Notes: generated by a model not told the origin, from the letters alone. DNA of 21,449 bases from Bacilli bacterium (GCA_016296775.1 JAEDIE010000023.1:1-21449); one strand, 5' to 3'. Counted from the stretch's first letter, positions 1 through 8,153 are shown. Translations and numbers: made by a program.

Positions 1-264
1 AAAAGAGGAAACTATTATGTAGATTTTGATATATATAAATCTTTAGAAACAGTAGAAAGGACTAATGTTAGTAAGGATATGAGATTAAGAATATATTCTA
101 GAGATAATTATCAATGTTTAAATTGTAAATCTAAAGATAATTTAACAATAGATCATATTGTTCCTATATCTAAAGGAGGTAAATCTACTATAGATAATCT
201 TCAAACATTATGTGAAACTTGTAATAAAAATAAGGGAAATAAAATAATAGATTATAGAAAATAA
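1..264 (+). CDS. HNH endonuclease, C-terminal part (5' end outside window)
   Basis: The reading frame is open from the first base, so the visible 87 codons are the C-terminal part of a longer protein; an ATG at 79 is internal to it and need not be the start. The HNH nuclease fold is clear in visible residues 39-80: a CLNC zinc pair (C39, C42), the catalytic DHIVP segment (D51, H52), the GG turn at 59-60, NLQ at 66-68 and the second zinc pair C71/C74 in LCETCN, followed by KG. Proteins of this type are metal-dependent nucleases found in restriction systems, mobile elements, phages and as free-standing genes. Which one this is cannot be told, because the N-terminal domain and upstream neighbours are not visible. 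Known: HNH family chemistry. Inferred: it is a functional nuclease, since all zinc and catalytic positions are present. No terminator separates it from the queT leader. Confidence 0.85.
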   Translation, partial: KRGNYYVDFDIYKSLETVERTNVSKDMRLRIYSRDNYQCLNCKSKDNLTIDHIVPISKGGKSTIDNLQTLCETCNKNKGNKIIDYRK

Positions 265-277
265 TATATTATTTATA

Positions 278-283
278 TATAAT
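278..283 (+). promoter_or_regulatory. Candidate -10 element for queT
   Basis: A perfect TATAAT lies just after the HNH stop codon. No convincing -35 is seen 16-18 bp upstream. Transcription from it would begin near 290, exactly where the structured queT leader starts, which is the main reason to believe it. Confidence 0.45.
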
Positions 284-289
284 ACTAAA

Positions 290-351
290 TGACTCGAGTG
301 TCTTTTCCCATTGACTAACCACTCGTAAAACTTAACAAGGGGGCTTTTTTT
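290..351 (+). promoter_or_regulatory. Structured queT leader, candidate preQ1-type riboswitch
   Basis: The roughly 62-nt leader contains a 6-bp hairpin (CGAGTG 295-300 with CACTCG 320-325) enclosing a 19-nt loop. The pyrimidine stretch in the loop (UUCCC, 305-309) can pair, with two G-U pairs, to the G-run of the ribosome-binding site AAGGGGG (337-343), giving an H-type pseudoknot that would hide the start region. Known: queT genes are commonly controlled by preQ1 riboswitches whose pseudoknot captures the Shine-Dalgarno sequence. Seen: it lacks the A-rich tail of preQ1-I and the second hairpin of preQ1-II, so I cannot place it in a described class. An unrelated translational control hairpin is the alternative. 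Confidence 0.45.
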
Positions 352-936
352 ATGGAATCAAATAAGAAAGATTCAAAAGTATTACTATGGTTTAAGAAAA
401 ACATAACCGTAAAAACTATAGTAGTAAATGCATTAATTGCTGCATTATATGCTGTAATTACAATTCTATGTGGACCATTAAGCTATAATGGAGGAAGTTT
501 ACAACTTAGATTTTCTGAGTTATTAAACTTACTTGTATTCTTTAATCCAACATATACTATTGGTTTAACTATCGGATGTTTATTAAGTAATATCATGTCT
601 CAATATGGACTTCCAGATATGATATTTGGAACTTTAGGAACATTATTTGGATGTATATTAATCATAATAATTAGAAAAACAACAAAGAATTTATTATTGA
701 GTGGCTTTATGCCATGTATTACTAATTCTTTATTAGTACCTTTAATTGTATATCTTTATGATACAAGTATGAATATGGATGCAAGTACCTACTTTATTAT
801 ATTTGGATGGACTTTCCTAGGAGAGTTTATTTGTATTATATGTGTTGGATATCCTTTATTTATATTATTAAGTAAAAAATATAAAGGATTTTATAATTTA
901 ATAGATGCTACAACTGGTAAAGATTATAAATTTTAA
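352..936 (+). CDS. queT: QueT family queuosine-precursor importer
   Basis: This is a small integral membrane protein of 194 residues, the usual size for the QueT family (COG4708), which imports queuosine precursors such as preQ1. The sequence shows about five hydrophobic segments (roughly 20-40, 55-80, 92-108, 118-135, 145-172). It carries the family's QLRFSE motif (51-56) in the first third and a positively charged, soluble N-terminus (1-19). The ATG start is supported by the AAGGGGG ribosome-binding site eight bases upstream. The gene is not in the tgt-queA-queH cluster, which lies about 15 kb downstream, but the functions match: QueT brings in the base that Tgt inserts into tRNA. Control by its own leader is likely. 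Whether it carries preQ1, preQ0 or queuine cannot be read from the sequence. There is no obvious terminator before asnA. Confidence 0.85.
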   Translation: MESNKKDSKVLLWFKKNITVKTIVVNALIAALYAVITILCGPLSYNGGSLQLRFSELLNLLVFFNPTYTIGLTIGCLLSNIMSQYGLPDMIFGTLGTLFGCILIIIIRKTTKNLLLSGFMPCITNSLLVPLIVYLYDTSMNMDASTYFIIFGWTFLGEFICIICVGYPLFILLSKKYKGFYNLIDATTGKDYKF

Positions 937-945
937 TAAATTGTA

Positions 946-973
946 TTGATAATTTTTATATATACTTTATATT
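946..973 (+). promoter_or_regulatory. Promoter of asnA
   Basis: TTGATA (946-951) and TATATT (968-973) are separated by 16 bp, a good housekeeping-sigma promoter. Transcription would start near 980, and the ribosome-binding site AAGGAG follows at 988-993, 10 bp before the asnA ATG. This makes asnA an independent unit, although read-through from queT remains possible. Confidence 0.55.
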
Positions 974-1003
974 TTTAAATATATATTAAGGAGATTAATA
1001 TAA

Positions 1004-2008
1004 ATGGAAAAATATAAGTATGTTAGCGGATATAAATCAACATTATCTTTAAAAGATAATGAACTTGCAATAAGAGATATAAGACATTATTTTCAAAAAT
1101 TATTGGAGAAGAAGTTACATTTAATTAGAGTAACGGCTCCTCTTTTTGTTAAGTCTTTTACAGGAATTAATGATGATTTGAATGGAATAGAAAAACCTGT
1201 TGGTTTTTCTATTGATTCAAATAACATTAATTTAGAAATAGTTCATTCTTTAGCTAAGTGGAAAAGATTAAATATTAATAAGTATGACTTAAAAATACAC
1301 GAAGGAATATATACTAATATGAATGCTATTAGAAAAGATGAGGTAAGGGATAATTATCATTCTATATATGTAGATCAATGGGACTATGAAGTATTAATTT
1401 CTAAAGATGAAAGAAATATAAAAACATTAAAAAGATATGTAAATACCATCTATTCTTGTTTAAAAGACTTAAATGAATATACCTATAAATTTTATGGTAT
1501 TAAAAGGGATTTATCTTCTAAAATTACTTTTATATCTAGTGAAGAATTATTGAGACTTTATCCTACTCTTCCCCAAAATGAAAGAGTAAATGAATATATT
1601 AAAAAAGTAAAGGCGTTATTTGTTATTGGAATTGGTCATAAATTAAGTGATGGATTACCTCATGATGGAAGGGCTTTTGACTATGATGATTGGAAGTTAA
1701 ATGGAGACTTATTTGTATATAATAATCTACTTGATGATGCGCTTGAACTTTCATCAATGGGTATAAGAGTAGATAAAAAAGCTATTATAGAACAAGCTAA
1801 TTTATCTTCAAATGAAGATAAATTAAAGTTGGAATATCAACAAAAAGTAATAAATGAAGAAGTTCCTTTTACTCTTGGAGGAGGAATAGGACAATCTCGA
1901 ATTTGTATGTATTTTTTAAATAAATTACATGTTGGAGAAGTTCAATCTTCATATTGGGATGAAAAGACACGTGAGTTCTTTTTAAGTAAGGGAGTTACTT
2001 TATTATAA
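1004..2008 (+). CDS. asnA: Aspartate-ammonia ligase (asparagine synthetase A)
   Basis: AsnA makes asparagine from aspartate and free ammonia, using ATP to form an aspartyl-AMP intermediate, in the cytoplasm. The protein has 334 residues, close to the family's usual length of about 330. It shows hallmark segments of this class II aminoacyl-tRNA-synthetase-like fold: an N-terminal LIRVTAPLF stretch (40-48), DQWDYE (124-129), the strongly conserved GHKLSDGLPHDGRAFDYDDW block (211-230), and the C-terminal LGGGIGQSR motif (291-299) followed by GEVQ (311-314). The start is fixed by AAGGAG at 988-993. It ends four bases from the convergently transcribed araC-family gene, with no terminator between them. 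The ammonia-dependent enzyme suits an organism living where ammonia is plentiful, such as a gut; that ecological reading is inference. Confidence 0.96.
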   Translation: MEKYKYVSGYKSTLSLKDNELAIRDIRHYFQKLLEKKLHLIRVTAPLFVKSFTGINDDLNGIEKPVGFSIDSNNINLEIVHSLAKWKRLNINKYDLKIHEGIYTNMNAIRKDEVRDNYHSIYVDQWDYEVLISKDERNIKTLKRYVNTIYSCLKDLNEYTYKFYGIKRDLSSKITFISSEELLRLYPTLPQNERVNEYIKKVKALFVIGIGHKLSDGLPHDGRAFDYDDWKLNGDLFVYNNLLDDALELSSMGIRVDKKAIIEQANLSSNEDKLKLEYQQKVINEEVPFTLGGGIGQSRICMYFLNKLHVGEVQSSYWDEKTREFFLSKGVTLL

Positions 2009-2012
2009 ATAT

Positions 2013-2900
2013 TTATATTTGTCTATTCTTTCTATATTGGCTTGGTGTTATTCCAATACGTTTTTTAAATGCATGAGAAAAAGCATATTCATCAGTAAAT
2101 TTTAATATTTCAGCAATTTTTGCAATTGAAATATTTTGATTTAACAACATATCACAAGAAGAAATAATCTTCTTTTTTAATATATATTGATGAGGAGAGA
2201 TATTATATGCTTTTTTAAACTTATTAAATAATGTTTGTTTTGAGATAAATGATCTTTTACATATCTCATCAATTGATAGGTTAAATGATTCATCTTCATC
2301 AATTATTGATTTGGCAATTATAATTTCATCATCGATGAAATTATGACTTCCTTTCTCACTATGTTGTTTCATTTTCATTAATATTGAATATAAAATACTC
2401 ATTGCTTTATTAGATATTTGTTTATTTTCAGATGTAATCTTTTCAAGTTCAAATAAACTATTCATCTCATCTGAAATATCTAAATTCTTATATAATACAT
2501 TATTTTCTAAGTGAAAATCTTTGATGTATTTTTCAAATGCTTTGCTTCTAAAATTAACCCAATATTTTTTAAATGGGTTATTTTTATCAGCATAATATTT
2601 TTGATTAGTATTTGGTAAAAGAATATATGTATCTCCAGTTGAACAAATATATTGTTTATTATTAATGTCTAAATGTCCTTGACCTGAAATAACATATTCA
2701 ATTGTAAATAGATTAGAATCTTTTCTATTTACTAAATATGATGAAGTAGGATAGGTAATACCAATTGTTTCTAAAGCTAAAAATTCTTCTTCTTGTATTG
2801 AAGAAATAAAATAAAATATCGATTCATCTTCAACTCCTTCAAATTTACAATTCTCGACATTTCTTAAAATATTAAGCATTGTTTTTGTATATTTTTTCAT
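2013..2900 (-). CDS. AraC-family transcriptional regulator of the adjacent sugar locus
   Basis: The 295-residue protein has an N-terminal cupin-like sensing domain (about 50-120, with GQGHLDIN at 73-80 and the turn GDTYILLPN at 89-97) and a C-terminal pair of helix-turn-helix motifs. The first (about 209-230) contains SIDEICKRSFISKQTLFNKFK. The second (about 257-281) contains SIAKIAEIL and FSHAFKKR, ending in the family signature GITPSQYR (283-290). This is the architecture of AraC/XylS activators of sugar-use operons, where a sugar binds the cupin domain. It is divergent from the operon beginning at 3048, 147 bp away, so it is very probably the regulator of that operon. AAAGG on the minus strand (2914-2910) precedes the ATG by nine bases. 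The ligand is unknown; an arabinose-related sugar is inferred only from its neighbours. Confidence 0.92.
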   Translation of the reverse strand: MKKYTKTMLNILRNVENCKFEGVEDESIFYFISSIQEEEFLALETIGITYPTSSYLVNRKDSNLFTIEYVISGQGHLDINNKQYICSTGDTYILLPNTNQKYYADKNNPFKKYWVNFRSKAFEKYIKDFHLENNVLYKNLDISDEMNSLFELEKITSENKQISNKAMSILYSILMKMKQHSEKGSHNFIDDEIIIAKSIIDEDESFNLSIDEICKRSFISKQTLFNKFKKAYNISPHQYILKKKIISSCDMLLNQNISIAKIAEILKFTDEYAFSHAFKKRIGITPSQYRKNRQI

Positions 2901-2927
2901 AATTTTTAGCCTTTAATTTATACTAAT

Positions 2928-2947
2928 ATTTTATATTATTTTACATT
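2928..2947. repeat. Tandem 10-bp direct repeat, candidate AraC operator
   Basis: Two adjacent copies of ATTTTAYATT (2928-2937 and 2938-2947) lie between the divergent regulator and operon. A third near-copy, TTTTACATT, occurs at 3003-3011, touching the -35 box of the operon promoter. AraC-family activators typically bind direct repeats, one of them beside the -35, so the arrangement fits. In DNA this AT-rich, chance repeats are common, which limits confidence. Confidence 0.35.
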
Positions 2948-3009
2948 AATTTAAAGAATTGTAATTATTTTTATTGTGTTTTTATGCAAATAATATATAT
3001 TTTTTTACA

Positions 3010-3038
3010 TTGAATAAATAAGAGTTGATATTTATATT
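3010..3038 (+). promoter_or_regulatory. Promoter of the glycan-utilisation operon
   Basis: TTGAAT (3010-3015) and TATATT (3033-3038) with an ideal 17-bp spacer. Transcription would begin about 3044-3046, only two to four bases before the ATG at 3048, so the first gene would have essentially no leader. An alternative, TTGTGT (2974-2979) with TATATT (2996-3001), spacer 16, would give a leader of about 40 nt but still no ribosome-binding site. Confidence 0.5.
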
Positions 3039-3047
3039 AGTAGTAGA

Positions 3048-4802
3048 ATGAAGAAAAAAATATTAACTTTAAGTAATTTATTCTTTTTATCTATTTCATT
3101 ATCGTCGTGTTCGATTCTTTCGTTTTGGGATGATAGTGTTGATGGAAAAACTAAGTTAGTATTTTTTGGATGGGGAAATTCTGCTGAAGTTAGTTTAACT
3201 GAAGAATTTGTCGATGAATTTAATAATTCTCAAGATGAAATATATGTTGAATATACTCCTATTGCTAGTGATAGTTATGCAACAAAAATAAGAAACGCTT
3301 TAAGTAGAAGCAATGTTCCAGATGTAATTATTGCAGGAGATGGAGAAATTAAACCTTGGATTGAAAACGATGGTTTATGTGAACTAGATGAATTTATTGA
3401 AAATTCTAAAGTATTTGATTTAGATGATTTTTGGTTAGAAGGTCAAAATAGATATTACTATAACAAAAAAATAAGAATGAATTATAGTGATTCTATAAAA
3501 GACGAATTTAAAAGTGATTTTCATTATTATGGGATTATGAGAGATCTTTCTCCTTCAGTTTTATTTTACAATGTTCAAGCTTTAGAGAAAGTTGGGATTA
3601 ATATAATTTCTATTCCTGAAGATAAGATTGATGAATATAATGAAAAACATAATACTAGTTATGACAAAGTTGGCTATAAAGAATATGAAACTTGTGTTGA
3701 TGAAACATTAAAGAAAACTAAGAATTATGATAATACTAAAGATGTATATCGAGTATTTAATAATCAAATTCCTTTAACTTGGGAATGGGATGATTCCCTT
3801 GAAGATATGAATGGATCAAAGGGTGGAAAAGGTGAACTAATGGAACTATCTAAGATATTAACTAAGACTAGTTCATATACTCTTCCTTCTACTAGATATG
3901 GAATTTTCTATAATAACTGGTTCTCTTTAGGATGGTCAGTAGGAGCCAATTCATTACAATGGATTGAAGATGATTCAAAATATATTGGTGGAAGATATGA
4001 GTTCTCTTTAGGAGATAAAAATAAAAATTATAAAGTAAAAGAAGGTGAACAAGTAACAATTAATAGTCATTTCTATAATGAAAATGAATTAATTAGATAT
4101 CAAGATTTACCTACTATAAATAATGATTCTACATTAAAAGAAAAATGCTATGAATTACCATCTAGTTTAGAAGCAACACAGTTTTATGTAGATTTATCTA
4201 GTAAATGGGGTTATTCTCCTAAACCTGATTTTACAGCTTCTACTAGTCAATACGCTTTATTTAGTAGTGGAAATAGTGTTGCTATGACTTTAGATACAAG
4301 ATACTCTGTAGGTATATGGAGAAAATCTATTAAAAAGAGTGGACAATCAGGTGGATTTGATCGGGATTGTGCTCCATGTCCAGTTCATATTAATGGAATT
4401 AAGAGTGGACATTCAGGGAGCTTAGCTTATTGTATTCCTAAGAAAAGTAAGAATAAAGAAGCTGCATTTAAATTCATTGAATATATTAATGGAGAAGAAG
4501 GACAAACAGCTTTTGCTAAGGAAGGATATACTATTCCAAATACAAAAACCCTATCAAATAGCGACTCTTTTTTGGTAAAAGGTGCTAAACCATATAATTC
4601 AGAAATATTTATTGATGCTGCTAGTTATCAAAAAGTTGGTGACTGGGGATTTCTTCCTGATAAAGATTGGATTACTATTTGGGCTACTGAATTTAATTCA
4701 AAAGTATTAAGCGGATCCACTACATTAGAAGAATCTATTCAAAGAACTAAAGATAGAACTCAAAGTAAAATAGACGAATATTATAAGGATATAAATAAAT
4801 GA
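3048..4802 (+). CDS. Sugar ABC transporter substrate-binding lipoprotein
   Basis: This is the extracytoplasmic solute-binding protein of a CUT1-type ABC importer for oligosaccharides. The N-terminus is a classical lipoprotein signal: MKKK, a hydrophobic stretch and the lipobox LSSC with the lipidated cysteine at 21. The mature part begins with the family pattern LVFFGWGN, followed by FVDEFN and VPDVIIAGDG (about 95-104), and later contains LFYNVQALEKVGI, an SGHSGSLAYCIPK segment, and EAAFKFIEYINGEEGQ, typical of family 1 binding proteins. At 584 residues it is about 150 longer than most (400-450); extra sequence lies in the middle (roughly 180-390), suggesting an enlarged lid or binding site for a long oligosaccharide. 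No Shine-Dalgarno precedes the ATG, but the signal peptide makes the start firm. The stop TGA overlaps the next start (ATGA). It is the first of nine co-directional, tightly packed genes. Confidence 0.92.
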   Translation: MKKKILTLSNLFFLSISLSSCSILSFWDDSVDGKTKLVFFGWGNSAEVSLTEEFVDEFNNSQDEIYVEYTPIASDSYATKIRNALSRSNVPDVIIAGDGEIKPWIENDGLCELDEFIENSKVFDLDDFWLEGQNRYYYNKKIRMNYSDSIKDEFKSDFHYYGIMRDLSPSVLFYNVQALEKVGINIISIPEDKIDEYNEKHNTSYDKVGYKEYETCVDETLKKTKNYDNTKDVYRVFNNQIPLTWEWDDSLEDMNGSKGGKGELMELSKILTKTSSYTLPSTRYGIFYNNWFSLGWSVGANSLQWIEDDSKYIGGRYEFSLGDKNKNYKVKEGEQVTINSHFYNENELIRYQDLPTINNDSTLKEKCYELPSSLEATQFYVDLSSKWGYSPKPDFTASTSQYALFSSGNSVAMTLDTRYSVGIWRKSIKKSGQSGGFDRDCAPCPVHINGIKSGHSGSLAYCIPKKSKNKEAAFKFIEYINGEEGQTAFAKEGYTIPNTKTLSNSDSFLVKGAKPYNSEIFIDAASYQKVGDWGFLPDKDWITIWATEFNSKVLSGSTTLEESIQRTKDRTQSKIDEYYKDINK

Positions 4803-5719
4803 AAAAGGGATTTAAAAGAGGTATATCAAGTAAAGCTAGAGACCAAATAGATGGTTTACTTTTTGTTGCTCTTCCTATCATTGGATTAACTCTTTTTGTT
4901 GGAATCCCCCTTGTTTTCTCACTTGTTTTATCTTTTGGTAAGCTTACTACATTTGAAATTACTGATATTACTTTTGTAGGATTTGATAATTATATTCGTA
5001 TATTTACAAGTGATAAAACTTATCTTTTATCTATATTATGGAGTTTTTTATTTGCTATATTTGCTTCAACTTTACAAACTGGATTATCTTTACTAATTGC
5101 TTTCTTATTATCTAAGATTAAGAGTGGTCAAACAGTGATAAGAATTATTTTATTTATTCCTTATGTATGTAGTGTTGTTGCTATTTCTTATGTATGGAAT
5201 TTATTGTTAGATAAAAATTATGGTGTATTTAACGATATTTTAGTTAAATTTGGAACTAGTGCTATTGATTTTCTTAACGATGATAGATTCTCCATGCCTA
5301 TTATGATTATTATGGCTGTATGGAGTGGGTTAGGATATGGAACTATTTTATATAGCGCAGCTTTAGGAGGAATAGATAAATCTTTATATGAATCTGCTGA
5401 TGTTATGGGAGCTAGTGAAACTCAAAAGTTCTTTAGAATAACTTGGCAATGTATAACTCCTACTACTTTTTATCTTCTTGTTATGGGAATGATTTCTAAT
5501 CTTCAAGCATTTACTAACTTTCAAATAATGAAACCTTCATATAATGGAGAACAAATAGAAACAATGGTATATCACGTATGGTGGGCTGCTTTTGAAAAAA
5601 CTGATAGCTATGGATTAGGTTATGCTTCTGCTTTAGGTTGGATAACTGGTTTAATTATCATTATATTTACAATAGTTATGTTTAAATTACAAAAGAAATG
5701 GGTACATTATGAAAGCTAG
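4799..5719 (+). CDS. Sugar ABC transporter permease, MalF-type
   Basis: One of the two membrane subunits of the CUT1 importer, partner of the permease encoded next. In 306 residues there are six predicted membrane segments (about 20-45, 77-105, 113-135, 166-190, 222-240 and 276-298). The EAA loop that docks onto the ATPase is at about 198-221 (ESADVMGASETQKFFRITW). N-terminal basic residues (KKGFKRG) fit a cytoplasmic start. AAGGA at 4785-4789 lies nine bases upstream of the ATG, which overlaps the stop of the binding-protein gene by four bases, indicating translational coupling. It also overlaps the following gene by 11 bases. The family is certain; the sugar transported is not encoded in any motif I can read, and arabino-oligosaccharides are inferred from the glycosidases in the operon. 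Confidence 0.93.
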   Translation: MKKGFKRGISSKARDQIDGLLFVALPIIGLTLFVGIPLVFSLVLSFGKLTTFEITDITFVGFDNYIRIFTSDKTYLLSILWSFLFAIFASTLQTGLSLLIAFLLSKIKSGQTVIRIILFIPYVCSVVAISYVWNLLLDKNYGVFNDILVKFGTSAIDFLNDDRFSMPIMIIMAVWSGLGYGTILYSAALGGIDKSLYESADVMGASETQKFFRITWQCITPTTFYLLVMGMISNLQAFTNFQIMKPSYNGEQIETMVYHVWWAAFEKTDSYGLGYASALGWITGLIIIIFTIVMFKLQKKWVHYES

Positions 5720-6560
5720 AAAACATACTTTTAAACATATTTCTATTTTAAGAACTATATTAACTTATTTAGTTTTATTACTATTTTGTATTTTAGTATT
5801 AATGCCTTTTGGTATTATTCTTTTTACTTCAGTTAAACCATTAAATGAAGCAAACCAACTTCCATTTACTTTCTTCCCTAAGGAATTTGATTTCTCTAGT
5901 TATGTTGAAATATTAACTAATAAGAATGTTTGGAGAGGATTAGTAAATACTTTAATTGTTGTTGTTCCAGTTATGTTTATTGGTGTATTTGTTTCTTCTT
6001 TAGCAGCATATGCTTTTGCTAAGATTAAATTTAAAGGAAAAAACATTTTATTTAGTGTGCTTATTGCTTCAATGATGCTTCCTGGAGTAATTACCATGAC
6101 TCCAGCTTATGTACTTTTTGATAAGATTGGATGGGTAAATACTTGGTATCCTTTAATGGTTCCAGGAATGTTTGGAACAGCTGCATGTATCTTCTTTATG
6201 AGAAACTATTTAGTTAAAATTCCAAACGAATTAATAGATGCTGGCAAGGTAGATGGATTAAGTAATTTTTCTATTTTTATGAGGATTGTTCTTCCAATAA
6301 TTAAACCTGCTTTAGTTGCTCAAATTATTTTATGGTTCTTTGCAGGATACAATGATTATTTTGGTCCAATGATTTATTTAGATAGTCAAAATATCTTTAC
6401 TTTACAATTATATTTGACAACTTTTGCTGATCAACATGTTGGCGATATTCCTACCAATATGGCTACTTGTGTATTCTCGTTAATTCCAGCTTTAGTTGTA
6501 TATGCATGTGCTCAAAAAGCATTAATAAGAGGTATTTCTCTTCAAGGAGTTAAGAAATAA
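5709..6560 (+). CDS. Sugar ABC transporter permease, MalG-type
   Basis: Second membrane subunit of the importer, in the shape usual for MalG/LacG/AraQ-type proteins (283 residues, six membrane segments at about 17-40, 77-103, 113-135, 147-165, 198-215 and 245-263). The EAA loop at about 174-200 reads ELIDAGKVDGLSNFSIFMR and ends with the conserved LPIIKPAL. The long loop after the first segment (TSVKPLNEA, then LPFTFFPKEF) is typical of this subfamily. The ATG lies inside the end of the preceding permease gene (11-bp overlap) and its own stop overlaps the next start by one base, so it is translated together with its neighbours. It pairs with the preceding permease, and the operon's own ATPase at 11862 would energise the complex. 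Confidence 0.93.
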   Translation: MKARKHTFKHISILRTILTYLVLLLFCILVLMPFGIILFTSVKPLNEANQLPFTFFPKEFDFSSYVEILTNKNVWRGLVNTLIVVVPVMFIGVFVSSLAAYAFAKIKFKGKNILFSVLIASMMLPGVITMTPAYVLFDKIGWVNTWYPLMVPGMFGTAACIFFMRNYLVKIPNELIDAGKVDGLSNFSIFMRIVLPIIKPALVAQIILWFFAGYNDYFGPMIYLDSQNIFTLQLYLTTFADQHVGDIPTNMATCVFSLIPALVVYACAQKALIRGISLQGVKK

Positions 6561-8152
6561 TGAAAAGAAATAAATGGTCTCTTTTATGGCTTTTAGTTCT
6601 CATATTGCCTATTTATTTATTTGCTACTAGATATACTCCTAGTGAAGTAAATAATGATAACTTTTTGAGCGGATATGACTATTCTTTAGAAAAGAAAGTA
6701 AATACTAATTTGTTTTATCAAAATGTTGGGAACGTTAAATTTGCTGCAGATCCAGAAGTTATTACTGTTGGAAATAAGTATTATATGTATGCAACAAACG
6801 CTAATAAAAATTATGATTGTAGTTATCTTCAATGTTGGAGTTCATATAATTTAACTGATTGGACTAATGAAGGAATATGTTTTCAACCATCAAGAGATAA
6901 TTGGTGTATTGACGGTTTATGGGCTCCTGAAGTTATAGAAAAAAACGGTATTTTCTATCTTTATTTTTCAGGATATAAGATTTTTCCTGAAGATAATGGT
7001 GCCGCACCTTTAAGATTTAGAGGTCATCAAATTAGCGTAGCTACATCAACTTCTCCTACAGGTCCTTTTGTTGAAGTTAAAAATGAACTTGCACCTTTAG
7101 AAGCTAAATTTTCTACAAGTTATGCAGCAATTGATCCATCTTGTTTTATAGATGATAATGGAGAAGCATATCTTCTAATTACAAAAGACCAAGAATATGT
7201 AAGTGAAGAAGATATTCATTCTTCAATATTAATTGGAAAATTAAAAGATAATATGGTTGAACTTGAAGGAGTAAGTGAAGGGAATATAAATAATGATGAA
7301 GCATTTATAAAATTAATTGAACCTAGCTTAGATTTTGAAAATGTTAATAAGTCAACTCACTCATGGAACGAAGCACCATTTATGGTAAAAAGAAGTGGGA
7401 AATACTATCTATTTTATTCAGCAAACTACTATGAAGATAGAGAATATTGTATTTGTGTTTGTGAAGCTTCTTCTCCTCTTGATTATCAAAGTTTTTCCTC
7501 TACTAAGAAAGTATTATTAAAAGCTGATGATTTATGGGACTTTGTAAGCGGTACTGGTCATTGTTCGATATTTAAAAGTGTAGATGGAAAAGAAGATTAT
7601 ATGGCATATCATGTTCATGAAAATCCTACTTTAGGAGGAAGTGAAAGAATGATTTATTTTGATAAAGTAACATTCACTCCTTTAGGAGTTCATGTTAATG
7701 GTCCAAGTATATCTCCTCAACCTTTACCAAGTGGAAGTGGCGAATACTTTAATATTGCTTCAGAATCAACTATTTATATTAATAATAACGAAGTAAAAAG
7801 ACTTAATGATGATTATATAAATACTGATCCTTTTGACATATCAAAAGAAGAAAATACCTTCGAAACAATAGTGAATTTGAAAGTTAAGTTTAAAAATATT
7901 AGAAAAATTAGAGCTATTTCTTTATATGATTCTATGTCTTATAATTTCTCTTTAAATAACTTAAGAAAGATAACAATTAACAATAAAGTTGCTATAGATA
8001 TTCCTATTAAGGAAACATATATACCGGGATATAAAGTTCCTGCTTCTTCTTTTATATATGAATTTGATGAAATAGAAACTGACGAAATAAATATTTATTT
8101 AGAAAGTGAAAACAATATTTATTTAAATGAATTGATGGTGTTAGGTAAATAG
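6560..8152 (+). CDS. Membrane-anchored GH43-family glycosidase
   Basis: A five-bladed beta-propeller glycoside hydrolase of family 43 (arabinofuranosidases, arabinanases, xylosidases). The three catalytic acids are all identifiable in their usual contexts: D64 in ADPEV (base), D192 in AIDPSCF (pKa modulator) and E271 in NEAPFM (acid). Supporting motifs are GLWAPEV (119-125), SVATSTSPTGPF (159-170) and GTGHCS (331-336). A hydrophobic segment at 7-22 after KRNK, with no lipobox, looks like a signal anchor holding the enzyme outside the membrane. After the propeller (about 55-390), residues 400-530 form a beta-rich extension, perhaps a carbohydrate-binding module, that I cannot assign. The start overlaps the previous stop (TAATG), with GGAG about 12 bases upstream. 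Exact specificity is unknown; arabinofuranosidase activity is favoured by the GH127 partner. Confidence 0.88.
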   Translation: MKRNKWSLLWLLVLILPIYLFATRYTPSEVNNDNFLSGYDYSLEKKVNTNLFYQNVGNVKFAADPEVITVGNKYYMYATNANKNYDCSYLQCWSSYNLTDWTNEGICFQPSRDNWCIDGLWAPEVIEKNGIFYLYFSGYKIFPEDNGAAPLRFRGHQISVATSTSPTGPFVEVKNELAPLEAKFSTSYAAIDPSCFIDDNGEAYLLITKDQEYVSEEDIHSSILIGKLKDNMVELEGVSEGNINNDEAFIKLIEPSLDFENVNKSTHSWNEAPFMVKRSGKYYLFYSANYYEDREYCICVCEASSPLDYQSFSSTKKVLLKADDLWDFVSGTGHCSIFKSVDGKEDYMAYHVHENPTLGGSERMIYFDKVTFTPLGVHVNGPSISPQPLPSGSGEYFNIASESTIYINNNEVKRLNDDYINTDPFDISKEENTFETIVNLKVKFKNIRKIRAISLYDSMSYNFSLNNLRKITINNKVAIDIPIKETYIPGYKVPASSFIYEFDEIETDEINIYLESENNIYLNELMVLGK

Positions 8153-8153
8153 T

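Noticed and set aside
290..351. Assignment of the queT leader to preQ1-I or preQ1-II
   Set aside because: The A-rich tail of class I and the second hairpin of class II are not present, so only a general candidate label is justified.
4799..4802. Possible use of TGA as tryptophan (Mollicutes-type code)
   Set aside because: Tryptophan is TGG in every gene here and no internal TGA occurs; the one TGA is a stop in a standard ATGA overlap.
5900..6097. Minus-strand open frame of 65 codons
   Set aside because: It lies wholly inside the second permease gene, has no ribosome-binding site, and its product has no family features; the plus-strand gene is certain.
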